Shown here piece by piece: positions 33,453 through 45,254 of a DNA stretch of 64,000 nt. The stretch lies in NCBI RefSeq assembly GCF_024139115.2, contig NC_085139.1, positions 5,365,533 through 5,429,532 of the forward strand, in the 5' to 3' direction. The notes beneath the pieces were generated by a model. The model searched no databases, had not been told where the DNA came from, and saw only the letters and a program-made list of their open reading frames with translations. Position 1 is the stretch's first letter. Each line of letters starts with the position of its first letter. A program made the translations under genes and the position numbers. The DNA comes from Armigeres subalbatus. Taxonomy: Eukaryota; Arthropoda; Insecta; Diptera; Culicidae.

Positions 33453-36400
33453 ATTTTTTTTTTTCAATTTCGTTTATTTGGTAGGCTCAGGCGTGTATAA
33501 CACTTTACGGAGCCATATTTCTTTGTGATATATACAATTAATGTCATTTTTTTTAGTTAGTAAGAGAGGGATAGGAGCCAGCGTACTCGTGGTGACTCGA
33601 GGTTAGTTTACAATATTAAAGGATGGACGAGGCTTAGGATTCGGAATCAAGGAATTTCGGCTGCTCATCCGGGCATTTGGCGTAAGGGACGATGTGGCGT
33701 GTCGTCGTGCTCGAGGATTGGTTCTACTGGGAGCGTCTTCCGGATGGCCTGAGTAACGGAGATCTACGGAACATAGAGACAGAGACAGTACAAAAAAAAA
33801 AACTTTGACAGAAGAAAAAAAAATTAGATTTTGATGTCAGAATCACAAATGAAACTATAAATGGCCTGCATATAGACCGCATCACGATCCCCCAAAACAC
33901 CTCGAATTTCCCTGAAGGGTTGTTTACCTCGGGCCACTAGGGTATCCAATAGTCGCTCTCTGGAGGCGTCATTTTCCGAGCAGAACCAAACTACGTGATC
34001 GATGTCATCATAACCGGCTCCGCACCTACATAAGTTGCTATCGACAAGGTTTATTCTGTACAGATGTGCGTTTAGTGAATAGTGATTGGACATAAGTCTC
34101 GACATCACGCGAATGAAGCCTCGACTTAAGTCCTTACCTCTGAACCACGCTCGCCCAGAAACTTTTGGAACTATGGAAAATAGCCACCGTCCGAGTTCAT
34201 TGTGTGTCCAATTCCTTTGCCAACTTTGAAGAGTACTCTGACGGACTAATGGGAAAAACTCGTTGCTCGAGAATTGTCTATCATAAACCTCACCTTCCTG
34301 TGCGCCCACCTTTGCCAGCGAGTCTGCCTTCTCATTGCCGTAGATTGAGCAGTGAGATGGGACCCAAACAAAGATAATCTTGAATGATCTTTCGACCAAA
34401 CACGCATCTGCTCTCTTATGTTTGTAAGAAAGTAAGATGCATGCTTAACAGGTTTCATCGACCGGAGTGCCTCGATAGAACTAAGACTATCCGAGAAGAT
34501 GAAATAATGGTCTACGGGCTGATCGGAAATTATCCCCAAAGCGAAGTTAATTGCTGCCAGCTCAGCAACATAAACCGAACACGGTTCCTGAAGTTTTTGG
34601 AAGGTGGTTGAAGTTACATTGAAAACACCGAAGCCAGTGGATCCGTTGATGCGAGAACCATCAGTGAAATATATGTTGTTGCAATTGACATGTTCATATT
34701 TTTCAGAAAAAAGTGAGGGAATAGATATTTGTCGAAGATGATCTGGTATTCCTTGAATAGCATGTTTCATGGACAGATCGTATACAATTGAGGAACTGTC
34801 GTTGGTGAAGTGAACTCGAGGTGGATTATAACACGGAAGACAAAGATCTGACGATATGTAGTTGAGATAAATTCTCAGGAATCGGAATCGGAAAAAACGA
34901 CAAGTTAGTTCAAGCATATTATCGAAGTTATCTAGAACAAGTGTGTTACTTGTTCCACATTTGATGAGTATTCTAAGCGAGAGCTCCCAGTAACGGTGCT
35001 TTAAAGGAGTGACTCCAGCAAGCACCTCCAGGCTCATGTTATGCGTTGAATGCATGCAGCCAAGGACAATACGCAAACAACGATACTGAATTCGTTCCAA
35101 TTTGATCAGGTGGCAATCAGCTGCTGAGAGGAAGCAGAAGGAGCCATACTCTAAAACAGAGAGAATAGTCGTTCTATAGAGTTTGATGAGGTCTTCCGGG
35201 TGAGCACCCCACCATGTTCCGGAGATAGAACGTAGAAAATTGATCCTTTTCCGGCATTTTTGTATCAAATACTTAATGTGGAGTTTCCAGGTACATTTCG
35301 AATCAAACACGACCCCAAGGTATTTAGAAGATAAAGATTGGTTGATGTCATCATTCAACAGCTTGAGTTTCAGTTGAGCAGGATACCGCTTCTTAGTAAA
35401 CACAACCAACTGAGTTTTTTGCGGTGAAAACTCGATCCCTAAATGTCTGGCCCAAACAGTCAGATTATCTAAGGTACTTTGCAATGGTCCTTGCAAGACA
35501 GCTGCACATGGACCTCTTAGAGAGACCACGGCATCATATCTGCAAGTTGTCTGAGCCTTCCAAACAATTGTCAATATCTTTGACATAGAAATTATAAAGC
35601 AAGGGACTTAAACATGAACCTTGGGGAAGGCCCATGTAACTAGTTCTGGAAGTTGTCAGAGTGCCGAGTGCGAAGTTCATTTGTTTTTCTGACAACAAAT
35701 TGTAAAAGAAATTATTCAAAATAATGGGTAATCCATTACTGTGCAGATTGTCTGACAGTACTTCTATGGAAACTGAATCAAAAGCGCCCTTAATATCCAA
35801 GAATACTGAAGCCAATTGCTCCTTGTGCGCAAAGGCCAGTTGTATATCTGAAGAAAGCAACGCTAGACAATCGTTTGTTCCTTTCCCTTTTCTAAATCCA
35901 AACTGAGTATTTGAAAGTAATGCATTTTCTTCGACCCAATGGTCGACTCTTGAAAGGATCATTTTCTCCAATAATTTTCTCATGCATGATAGCATGGCAA
36001 TCGGTCGGTATGAATTGTGATTAGACGCTTTGACCTGTCGCCATTCAGGTGGCACAATGTTGTACTCCATGAAACAGTTGTACAGGTCAAGTAATCGTCT
36101 TTTTCCGATATCTGGGAAGTTTTTCAGAAGATTTAATTTGATGTTATCGCATCCCGGAGCAGAGTTATTCGATGAGAGAAGAGACATAGAAAGTTCCAGC
36201 ATTGTGAATGGGCCACCCAAAGAACCGGGATCAGTGACTGATTCTCGAAATAGCGGTTCTGCTGGTACGGAATCTGGGCAGACCTTTTCACGAAGTTGAA
36301 TATCCATCGATTGGAGTATTCTTCACTCTCATTGGTGGAAATGCGGTTCCGCATGTTGCGAGCCGTTTTCCAAAGTGTTGTCATTGAGGTTTCTCGTGAT

Positions 36401-37410
36401 AGTCCCTCGACAAAACGTCGCCAGTAGCTACGTTTTTTAGCCTTGAGAAGATTTTTGAGTTTTCTTTCGAGCCTCCAATACTCTTCCAAAAGCTCTGACC
36501 TTCCGTGTTTACGGAAGGCCTTGAAGGCATCAGATTTCTCAGAATACAACTTAGTACATTCATCATCCCATCCAGGAGTGGCTGGTCTTCTTATGACAGA
36601 TGTACTTGGAACGCGTCGTTTCTGAGCTTCTAGTGCGCTTTTTGAATCAACTCAGTAAGGAATCGATATTCATCCAAAGGTGGAAGAGTATCAGTTGATT
36701 CAATACCAATTTTACCGCCGATGCAATTTTTTGCCAGTCAATGTTCTTCGTGAGATCGAAAGGAACATTAACTGGCTCAGATTGTTGATAGCCACTCTTA
36801 ATTGTGGTGACTATCGGCATATGGTCACTACCATGGGGATCTTGAATTACCTTCCACGTGCAATCTAATGATAGTGAATTTGAACATAAAGACAGATCAA
36901 TACGGCTTTGTTGACCATTTGGTCCTATTCGAGTTACTTCACCAGTGTTCAAAATATTCAAATTGAAATCGTCACACAAATCATAGAAAATAGGCGCTCT
37001 ATAATCGTCATATCTTTCGCCCCATCCAATACCATGTGCGTTCATATCACCCAATATCAATACTGGAGATGATAGGAGGGAGACTGCGCTCCAAAAATGT
37101 CGACGATTAATAGAGGCATTTGGAGGAATGTACACTGAAGCTATGCAAAGATCTTTATTCTTTACATTTATTTGGCAAGCGACGATCTCTAGGCCATTAA
37201 CAGTCGGAATGGGAATTCTGTAGAAGCAGTAGCACTTTTTGATCCCCAAAAGAACGCCACCATAATGATCATCCCGATCTTGGCGAATAATATTAAAATC
37301 GTAGAAGTTGATTTCATCTTCAGAAGAAAGCCATGTTTCACAAAGTGCAAATATATCGCAATCGGAATTGCGAATCAAAAACTTGAACACGTCTAATTTA
37401 TGTTTCAGTC
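33450..37410 (-). pseudogene. I-like non-LTR ORF2: endonuclease, RT, RNase H
   Basis: Reading down from 37410: an AP-type endonuclease with LCETWLSS, LGDMNAHGIGWGE, SRIDLSLCS and GSDHMPI (37390-36647). Then a linker (36549-36340). Then RT with NSYRPIAMLS, QFGFRKGKGT, FLDIKGAFDSV and GLPQGSCLSPLLYNFYVKD (36307-35570). A frameshift falls at the catalytic box. Then come the thumb and RNase H with YFTDGS, AELAAINFAL, FSDSLSSIEAL and, after another frameshift near 34390, GNEKADSLAKVG (34399-33824). The 3' end shows a poly(A)-type tract (poly(T) at 33452-33461). At least four frame changes inactivate it. The family is inferred to be I clade because RNase H lies downstream of RT. Its first residues are found at 30615. 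Confidence 0.88.
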
Positions 37411-38365
37411 TATGACAATCGGTCGGGACCAGCTATGGCAGCTAATGCACGAACACGGATTTCCGGATAAACTGACACGGTTAATCAATGCGACGATGGA
37501 TTGGGTGATGAGTCCCCTCGAAACGCGCAGAGGGTTACGGCAAGGTGAGGTCTTTCATGTCCGCTATTCAACATCGCTTTGGAAGGGGTAATACGAAGAG
37601 CAAGGATTAAGACGAGTGGTACAATTTTCAATAAGTCCGTCCAGCTATTTGGCTTCGCCGATGACATAGATATTACGGCACGTAACTTTGAGAAGATGGA
37701 GGAAGCCTACATCAGACTGAAGAGGGAAGCTAAGCGGATCGGACTAGTCATCAACACGTCGAAGACGAAGTACATGATAGGAAGAGGTTCAAGAGAAGAC
37801 AATGTGAGCCGCCCACAGCGAGTTTGCATCGGTGGTGACGAAATCGAGGTGGTAGAAGAATTTGTGTACTTGGGCTCACTGGTGACTGATAATGATACCA
37901 GCAGAGAAATTCGGAGACGCATAGTGGCTGGTAGTCCTGGACGGACACGAGATCTGGACGATGCTCGTGGAGGATCAACGCGTACTTGGAGTTTTCGAAA
38001 GAAAAGTGCTACGTACCATTTATGGTGGGGTGCAGATGGCGGACGGTACGTGGAGGTGGCGAATGAACCACGAGTTGCAAGAGCTGCCGGGAGAACCATC
38101 CATCGTTCACACCGCGAAAATCGGATTACTGCGGTGGGCCGGGCACGTAGCCAGAATGTCGGACATTAACCCGGTTAAAATAGTTCTCGACAACGATCCG
38201 ACGGGCACAAGAAGGCGAGGTGCGCAGCGGGCAAGGTGGATCGATCAGGTGGAAGATGACTTGCGGACCCTCCGTAGACTGCGTGGTTGGCGACGTGTAC
38301 CCATGAACCGAGCCGAATATATACCGCACAGACCACTTCGGCCTTAGTCTGAATAAATAAATAGA
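37411..38365 (+). pseudogene. RTE-like reverse transcriptase, C-terminal part
   Basis: Begins tatgacaatcggtcgggacc, i.e. DRDQLWQLMHEHGFPDKLTR directly after motif A. Then come RRGLRQG (motif B, frameshifted), FGFADDIDITA (catalytic box intact), EFVYLGSLV, LLRWAGHVARM and GAQRARWIDQVEDDLR, with a stop near 38346. The 3' end is short with ataaataaata, as usual for RTE elements, which have minimal 3' UTRs. Two or three frame changes inactivate it. The N-terminal half, to motif A, is at 30660-31105 on the other strand. Confidence 0.82.
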
Positions 38366-38369
38366 GGTA

Positions 38370-38530
38370 GTGATCAGAGTCAACGTTCGGACCTCTGAAT
38401 GTCCGCACATCGATAAATTACGAGATGTGGCGCCCATCCACCAGAACATGGTCTATCTGGTTGCAAGTTTCACCATTTAGGTGTCTCCAGGTGTGCTTTC
38501 GGATGTTCTTTTTTCGAGATGGGGCTGCTA
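38370..38530 (-). pseudogene. RTE-like endonuclease fragment
   Basis: Minus-strand translation gives HTWRHLNGETCNQIDHVLVD, then RTFRGPNVDSDHYL, which are the late motifs of an AP-type endonuclease (the S/DH pair). It is a separate fragment, opposite in orientation to the neighbouring RT. Confidence 0.7.
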
Positions 38531-38883
38531 TCTTAGGTATATTTTACGGGGACTAGCATTTCATACTCAGCCGTCGGATACCAGTACAGACGCTGTCTGA
38601 GCCGCACCTTTTTGGTGGATAGATGCTCGATCAGTCGGAACAGATTTGCCTATAGTCCTACTCCAAATCAGGACAGGGATAGTGAGCTTCGAGTGGCACA
38701 AGTCGCTATACGGCAGGGCCTGTTTGCGGATACATGCAGCTTATAAAAGTTCAACACAGCTGTCAAACTGTCAAACCCCACCACATTTAGGTAGACTCCA
38801 CAGGACGCAACCTCTCACTTTAACTGATGTCAGAAGAACAACAGTGCTTAGACTACACTACCAGGTTAGTACACAACGCATAA
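38531..38883. repeat. Retrotransposon remnant related to 57590-57655
   Basis: Bases 38809-38870 (aactgatgtcagaagaacaa, then cagtgct) closely match 57598-57655 in the 5' region of the ORF1-bearing element there. The rest is unassigned. Confidence 0.45.
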
Positions 38884-38884
38884 A

Positions 38885-39286
38885 GCAACGTACACACCAG
38901 TCAAACAGTTTGACGAACATTGACTCCGCCCCCAAGAAAACGCTTCGGTTGCTGCTTTGTTTGAACGTGTGTGAAGTTGTTCGAACAACCATTTGACAGT
39001 TGGCGACTCGGTTGGAAAAAAATAAAACGGTTTGATTTTGGTTTGAGTTGTCGGGGGTGGAGTCAAGGTTCGCCGAACATGTTTGAGCATTTGTAGTGAA
39101 GTTGCACAAACCCCCATATATTTTTTGATGGTTGGTGCTCAAGTTCGCGTTTCGGTCGTTCGTGTGTGATGTTGTTGGTCGAATAAATTGATTGTTCGTG
39201 CCGCTGTTGGTAAAACTTGATGGATGTTTGAACAAACGAGAGGTGGAGTCAATGTTGGTCAAACTGCTTGACCGTGTGTACGTTCC
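38885..39286. mobile_element. Foldback MITE of about 400 bp
   Basis: Left aacgtacacaccagtcaaac and right inverted aacgtacacacggtcaagca. The pairing continues through cagtttgac and aacattgactcc. The centre is partially palindromic too (gtttgaacaa elements). No target duplication could be fixed with certainty. The minus-strand frame of 152 codons is a by-product. Confidence 0.75.
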
Positions 39287-39752
39287 ATAACTGTGGGTCA
39301 TTATCATTGGAATCATAAATTCACCATTGCGTAGTCTGTATGAACACCCAGCCCGCTATAAATACGCGGTGGCGTATCACACAGATTCTGGTTATGGTCA
39401 AGGTTGAAAACTAAAGATTTGAAGAATACCCGCATAATTAAGAACTGTATGTGGATATTTTCCCGTGTGTTCGGCAACAGTATCCATTACTGTTATGACG
39501 CTTACCATTAAGGTTGACAACTGTTAATGAACAAGCTCATATACAGTTTTAACAGTTCTTGGAAAGGTTATTAGACAAATAACATATATGTTGAATGGGT
39601 AGTTACGTTATGCCACCACAAAAAATCGGCCAATTTTGCTCGATAGTATGTTAAAAGGTACAGGAATGCGTTCCGTCATTTCAATGACAACACGCTACAT
39701 AATTACATTTAGTTAAAAAAAAATTATTTTGAGCTTTTAGTGGAATATCTTT
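39287..39752. other. No gene recognised
   Basis: AT-rich intron DNA. It includes tataaatacgcggt (39357), a string repeated at 40701 near the start of the CR1-like element. Confidence 0.35.
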
Positions 39753-39904
39753 ACTTGTCATAAGCCAAGTTCGTACTATCCCATTTAATTCAACCACTTA
39801 ATTGTAACTTTTAAACAGATACGTATTTCGATCCCAACCCCAGTAAGATTATAATCAAGTGGTGGAATTAAATGGGATAGTACGAACTCGTCTTATGACA
39901 AGTG
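39753..39904. mobile_element. Small foldback, related to 54858-55094
   Basis: Left acttgtcataagccaagttc and right inverted acttgtcataagacgagttc. The arms share actatcccatttaattc and ccacttaattgta. The preceding agcttttagtggaat is also shared with the copy at 54834, so the family extends slightly further left. Confidence 0.75.
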
Positions 39905-40033
39905 GTGTGGAATTTAGTATTGATGTAGATTAGTTATGGTTGAGTGGACGGAAAATTAAACGTAAAATCTTACATCGTAATGATGATTCTGACCATATAT
40001 TTTTTTCATTATACGGATACAATGGACCATCAA

Positions 40034-40224
40034 TATGACGAGCTCGGTGGTCTAGTGGCTACCGCTTCTGCCTTATAAGCAGGAGGTCGTGGGTTCAATT
40101 CCCTTTCCTACTTTGTATTTCTATCTTAGTTCTTTCTGTGTTTCACGTTCTACCAAAACGATTCCTACTGTTACAACCTCCCACACAATCCCAAAACCTC
40201 CCGTGGCACCTATGAGAGGTCGTA
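40034..40224 (+). mobile_element. tRNA-headed SINE, part 1
   Basis: Bases 40040-40110 look like a tRNA: A-box-like tggtctagtggctaccgc, a stem ctgc/gcag around the loop cttataa, and B-box gggttcaattccc. The acceptor stem does not close, so it is not a tRNA gene but a Pol III-type SINE head. The body continues to 40224, where a MITE interrupts it. Confidence 0.7.
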
Positions 40225-40453
40225 CACAGATAAAAATATGTTGTGATTTTAAATGTATTTTCATGCACATATTTGGAGCATGCAAATAAACGTAACATTC
40301 AATCGATTTCACTATTCGTTTAAATCGAAATAAATTTAAACGGTGCTTGCTTGTAAAATTCAATCAAATTTAATTGAATATCGAGTGTTAATTCGATTGA
40401 TGGGGTAACCTGCAGTTTTACACGTCGTTGAATTTTCAAAATTATTTGCTGTG
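40225..40453. mobile_element. TA-target MITE inside the SINE
   Basis: Ends cacagataaaaatatg and inverted cacagcaaataattttg, with TA at 40223-40224 and 40454-40455. 229 bp. A degraded relative is at 19869-20066. Confidence 0.8.
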
Positions 40454-40455
40454 TA

Positions 40456-40700
40456 GAGTTCTCTGCATCTTTCTTAAGTAGGTGTCCAACAAACCATCCT
40501 TCCCCTTCCTCAGCATTCGCAAGGACGTGGCCAGGACAGATCTCGACTATTGGAGAGTGCATTGCTTCCATCTAAGAGATAGTGATTAGTCCCAAATCAA
40601 TATCTGTGGTAACGGATGAAAGTGATGCTACTCTCATACGATAGTCTTGGCTTGTACCACCTACGAATTTGTGCGAAATGCTAATGCTATACGGATACAA
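40456..40700 (+). mobile_element. SINE body or LINE leader, part 2
   Basis: Sequence after the MITE up to the CR1-like ORF region. It ends with tatacggatacaat (40688-40701), also found at 40010-40023. This 14-bp direct repeat may be the SINE's own target duplication. Confidence 0.4.
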
Positions 40701-40701
40701 T

Positions 40702-43700
40702 TATAAATACGCGGTGTGCCCATCCCGCCAACGTTCATCAGCCGTCCTGGCCCTGAGGTTGAGTTTGGGGAAGGAGTCTTCCAAAATCAATTATCAGGCG
40801 AGTACCTTCAAGATTCGAACAGTTCGATTCCTCAATCAAACGCCCTTTCCAGTGCATTGTTCAATGGCTTTCAGTCATCGGTCTGCGTGAACAGGATCGT
40901 CACAGCAGAGGACGCCGCTGCAAGTGATTCCCGCTACCTGAGCGTCTACTATCAAAACGTCAGGGGTCTGCGTACTAAGACAACCGTTTTGAAGTTACGA
41001 CTCTCATCCTGCGATTGCGATGTTGTTGTGCTATCAGAAACTTGGCTCAAATCCGATATTTGTAATTCGGAGCTTTCATCGGACTACTCCATTTTTCGTT
41101 GCGACCGTAACGAGTTTACCAGTGGTCTTTCTAGAGGCGGTGGCGTATTGGTTGCAGTCAAACGTGAATTGCAATGTACTGAAGTGTCCCTATCTGACTG
41201 CTGTGCGCTTGAACAAGTCGCAGTCACATTGAAACTCCCTCATAACTCTCTGCATATTTTCGGTATCTATCTTCGCCCGAATTCCGATTGCGAGCTTTAT
41301 GCTACCCACTGTACGGCAGTGCAAAGCTTAATTGATAAATCATCCGTTAATGACGTTTTCCTGCTGCTTGGGGATTATAATCTCCCTCATCTTCAATGGA
41401 TCTTCGATGACGACATCAACGGCTATCTGACAACTAACGCATCTAGCGAGCAAGAAATTTCCCTTAGCGAAGCTATCTCGACATGTGGTTTGGTGCAAAT
41501 CAACCCCTTCGTTAACCGTAACAATAGGCTACTCGATTTGGTTTTCACAAATGCTTCTGACAACATGGACATCTCTCAGCCCGTTCTGCCGCTCATACCA
41601 ATCGACGAGCACCATCCACCGGTAGTGTTACATATCGACACCTGCTGCCTAATACCGCGTTATTCTGACCAGGAACCGGATCCCATGGATTACGACTTTC
41701 GGCGGTGCGATTTTACTTCACTTAATACAGAGCTTTCTGCGGTTGATTGGAGTCATCATTTCCATGGGCACTCAGTAGATGCTAACGTACTGCTGTTCTA
41801 CGACAAGCTGTACGAAATATTGCACCTTATAGCTCCTCGTCGTCGTCGCATTAATCGTGGTGTTAATAACAAGCCTTGGTGGAATGCTCAACTCAGAAAC
41901 CTGCGAAACAGATTGAGGAAGCTACGCAAACAGTACATCGCTAACAAAACTGACGGGAACAGAGTTTCCCTCCATCAGGTAGAAACCTCTTATAACGACC
42001 TCCTCGATGCCAGTTACCGAAGATATATGAACGACCTCCAGTCAAATCTTAAAAATAATCCGTCCAGGTTTTGGAGATTTATCAAATCGTAAAAGACGGC
42101 TAATCAAGTTCCGAACAATGTTGTTTATGGCGACACTACAGCTACCACATCTGATGAAGCTGCGAACCTTTTCGCCGACTTTTTCAGAGTGTGTTCAATG
42201 CGAACCCTCACCCAGGTAGTTTTTCAAATGTTCTACCGCATGATATTAACCTCGCACCCTTTCAGTTCTCCTATCTAGAAGTAATGAAAGCTCTTCGCGA
42301 TTCAGATGCTTCAAAAGGTGCCGGAGTGGATGGCCTAACACCTTTCCTGCTGAAAGCCTGTGCTGAATCACTAGCGGCTCCACTAACACTACTTTTCAAC
42401 AGATCGTTGAGTGAAAAAACGTTCCCTGGACTATGGAAAACAGCAACGATGATTCCAATTCACAAATCTGGAAGTTTGCGCAAAGTTAATAACTACCGTG
42501 GAGTTTCCATTCTTTGTTGTGTTGGAAAACTTCTTGAATCATTAGTTCATAAAGTTTTGTTATCTGCTGTTAAACCACTCATTTCAATTCATCAGCACGG
42601 TTTTCTTCCTCAACGCTCTAGTACAACGAATCTGCTATGCTATTGTATTGCGCTCTTCCGTAAAGTCAGGAAGCGCAATCAGGTGGACTCCGTATACGTA
42701 TTTTCGAGAGCTTTCGACACCGTGCCTCACCAACATGCCGTTGCAAAGTTACGGCACTTGGGTTTCCCTGAATGGATAGCAGATTGGATAATGTCATACC
42801 TGACTGGCAGAAAGGCTTTCGTTCGTGTTGATGCCTCACGGTCTAGGACTTTCAGCATTACCTCGGGTGTGCCCCAGGGCAGCGTGCTGGGACCTTTACT
42901 GTTTATCCTGTATATCAATGACTTGACCAACTGCCTTACCTCTGCAAAGCTTCTGTACGCTGACGACCTCAAAATTTTCAGAGTAATACACTCTTTGCTG
43001 GATTGTGTTGCTCTACAAACTGATATTGACGTACTCCGCCGTTGGTGCGATGAAAACGGAATGAGCGTGAATGTGGCGAAATGTAAAGTCATCACCTTCT
43101 GCCGAATCATATCCCCAATAATGTACAGCTATACTTTTGCCGATGCTGCACTAGAGCGTGTTTCGTCGATTCGTGACTTGGGCGTTACAATGGACTCAAA
43201 ATTGCGGTTCAACGAACATATTTCTGCAATAACGGCGAAGGCATTCGCAGTTTTTGGATTTATTCGTAGGAATGCAGCTCATTTCACCGATGTTTACACC
43301 TTGAAAGCTCTGTACTGTGCACTTGTGAGGAGTATTTTAGAATATGCTGCCCCTATTTGGACGCCGTACCATACGACCCAAGTGATTCGCATTGAACGAG
43401 TTCAAAAGCAGTTCATCCGTTTTGCACTTCGGCACCTACCGTGGAACGATCCAATGCACTTACCTGACTATAGAGCCCGATGTCAGCTAATTAACCTGGA
43501 ACTACTCTCAACAAGACGACTCACCTTCAGAAGACTTGTAGTGTATGACATCATCAGTAGTAACATAGACTGTCCGGACTTGCTCGTGGATGTACAGTTG
43601 AGCATACCTAGCCATAGCCTGCGTCACGCTGATTTACTCGCTGTCCCAACCCACCGAACAACGTACGGATACAATAATCCCTTGAGCTCCTGCCTTAGAG

Positions 43701-43828
43701 CTTTTAATAATGTTTGTAATTTGTTTGATTTTAATGTGTCCAAGTATTGTTTCAAATCTAGAATAAGGAACTTAGAATAAGAGTAGTCTGTACGATCCAA
43801 TCGAAGACGAATAAACAATTAACAATTA
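40702..43828 (+). mobile_element. CR1/Jockey-like non-LTR element, nearly complete
   Basis: A leader, an endonuclease-RT coding region (40716-43780) and a short 3' end of (aattaac) repeats. The string acaatggaccatcaa stands at 40019-40033 and again at 43829-43843, right after the 3' repeats. It is thus a target duplication enclosing the SINE, the MITE and this element. Only one ORF type is seen; no gag-like ORF1 is recognisable. Confidence 0.8.
40716..43780 (+). pseudogene. Endonuclease-reverse transcriptase of CR1/Jockey-like element
   Basis: Endonuclease part (40716-42092): YYQNVRGLRTKT, VVLSETWLKSD, GGGVLVAVKR, LLLGDYNLPHLQW, LLDLVFTN and DEHHPPV. A stop follows FWRFIKS, and a one-base loss near 42186 shifts frame. 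RT part (42191-43780): GVDGLTPFLLKAC, NNYRGVSIL, QHGFLPQRSST, SGVPQGSVLGPLLFILYIND, LLYADDLKIFR and the thumb. Motif A reads VYVFSRAFDTV, one codon shorter than the usual form with Asp before FS, so the catalytic Asp is missing. YADD is intact. Few lesions suggest a young copy. RNase H is absent, which excludes the I and LOA types; CR1 versus Jockey is unresolved. Confidence 0.87.
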
Positions 43829-43986
43829 ACAATGGACCATCAAACATAGAGAAGATTCTTTTTTCGTCTTCTTCTTCAATGGCTCTACATTCCAACTGGA
43901 ACTTCACCTGCTTTGCAACTTAGTATTCTATTAGCATTTCCTCAGTTATTAATTGAAAGCATTTCTATGTCGCCATTGCATGAGTA

Positions 43987-44205
43987 GGGGAAACTGGGGT
44001 AATATGCACCCCCGGGGCAAAACGACCCTTTGGAATTTTTGAGTACATTTTCATCAGTTTTTTCAGAGTATTTACTACAGCGCATGTAGTTCGGATCTTG
44101 AACTACCAATCCAGCAGTAAACATTATTGAAAATATTCCTGGAACAACGCTAAAAATGCCAAAAGGTCGTTTTGCCCCGGAGGTGCATATTACCCCAGGT
44201 ACCCC
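43987..44205. mobile_element. TA-target MITE 1 with 42-bp arms
   Basis: Left ggggaaactggggtaatatg and right inverted ggggtacctggggtaatatg, continuing through gcacc...ggggcaaaacgacc. TA at 43985-43986 and 44206-44207. 219 bp. Confidence 0.85.
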
Positions 44206-44261
44206 TATGCATCTTCTGTAGCAAGTACAATGGATACACTATGCTCAGGGTGTCGAGAAAG

Positions 44262-44345
44262 TTTCCCACCCAAAAACACCCTAGGACCGAAAATCGAACT
44301 CGCCATCTCCGGATTGGCAGTCCTACGCCTTTGCTCGCAAGGCTA
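44262..44345 (-). mobile_element. tRNA-like SINE head
   Basis: The minus strand reads ctccagtagccttgcgagca, a small stem gga/tcc around ctgccaa, then the B-box-like gagttcgattttc. The acceptor stem does not close. It sits between two TA-target MITEs. Confidence 0.5.
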
Positions 44346-44432
44346 CTGGAGACCCCTTCTATTAAGGCTTATTTTACCAAGGCCTCGTTTTACGGAATGA
44401 TTTTGGTCGATTCATTATGTTTTTAATAATAG

Positions 44433-45252
44433 GGTAAGACGGTATAATATGCCCCTCCTAAGGCAACTCCTTGATAAATTTTTACTTTTCAACGCAATTT
44501 ATGCAAACTTTGTGTTATTTGGTAGTCTAGGAAGTCGCAAATGCATTGCCCGTGAGTAGTCATATAAAAATATTACAGATAACACGTAATAAAGCTTTTT
44601 TGAAAAGTCGCGAAAAAATGGATTTCAACAAGTGCCTGGGCAATACGCCCCACCTTAGCCAAAGACGTTTCATAGCCCTTAATTAGTATTTTATCAATCC
44701 CATAATAAAAAGGTTACAAATCCTTATGCGCTTGATATTAAAAAACCAACATAGGTCCATTTAAGCAGGTGTGAATTACATTTCAATATTTTCCATATAA
44801 TTTGGTAGCAACTGCTGCAGGCTCGCTGCGCTTGTGTCCAGTTGGTAAGGGCATATCGTCCTGCCTACACTGGGGCGTTTTGGCCAGTGAAACATGTTTT
44901 CGAAAATCGTTACATTTTTTAAGATGGAAGCAATTTTATATCATATTAACCACTGAGAAAAGTTATTTTGTTGCCCAACTGAGTGTTCCAGTGCAAGTTT
45001 TGTGGACAGTATGCCAGAGTCGCTCCAGAATGTTGGGGTAACAAACATAAAAAGTTACATCAGAACTGTAACTTTTTGTATTTTGCTATTATTTTCATTG
45101 TGTAGTACAAAAATACTTCCACATTCACATAGTATGATGGGTTTATAAATACTTATAGGTACCAACTGATTTTGACCCTTAATTAGTTATAATTTTCTAG
45201 AAATCAAAGGGGGGCGTTTTGGCCAGGTGGGGCGCATTATACCGTCTTACCC
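44433..45252. mobile_element. TA-target element 2, GGGTAAGACGG ends
   Basis: Left gggtaagacggtataatatg and right inverted gggtaagacggtataatgcg, with TA at 44431-44432 and 45253-45254. 820 bp, no transposase. Internal ggggcgttttggcca-type motifs recur (44873, 45211). Confidence 0.85.
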
Positions 45253-45254
45253 TA

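Noticed and set aside
40040..40110. Possible tRNA-Ile gene (loop cttataa); similar at 54230, 62670, 49080 and 44270
   Set aside because: A- and B-box-like words and an anticodon-like stem are present, but the acceptor stems do not pair and repeat bodies follow; these are SINE heads.
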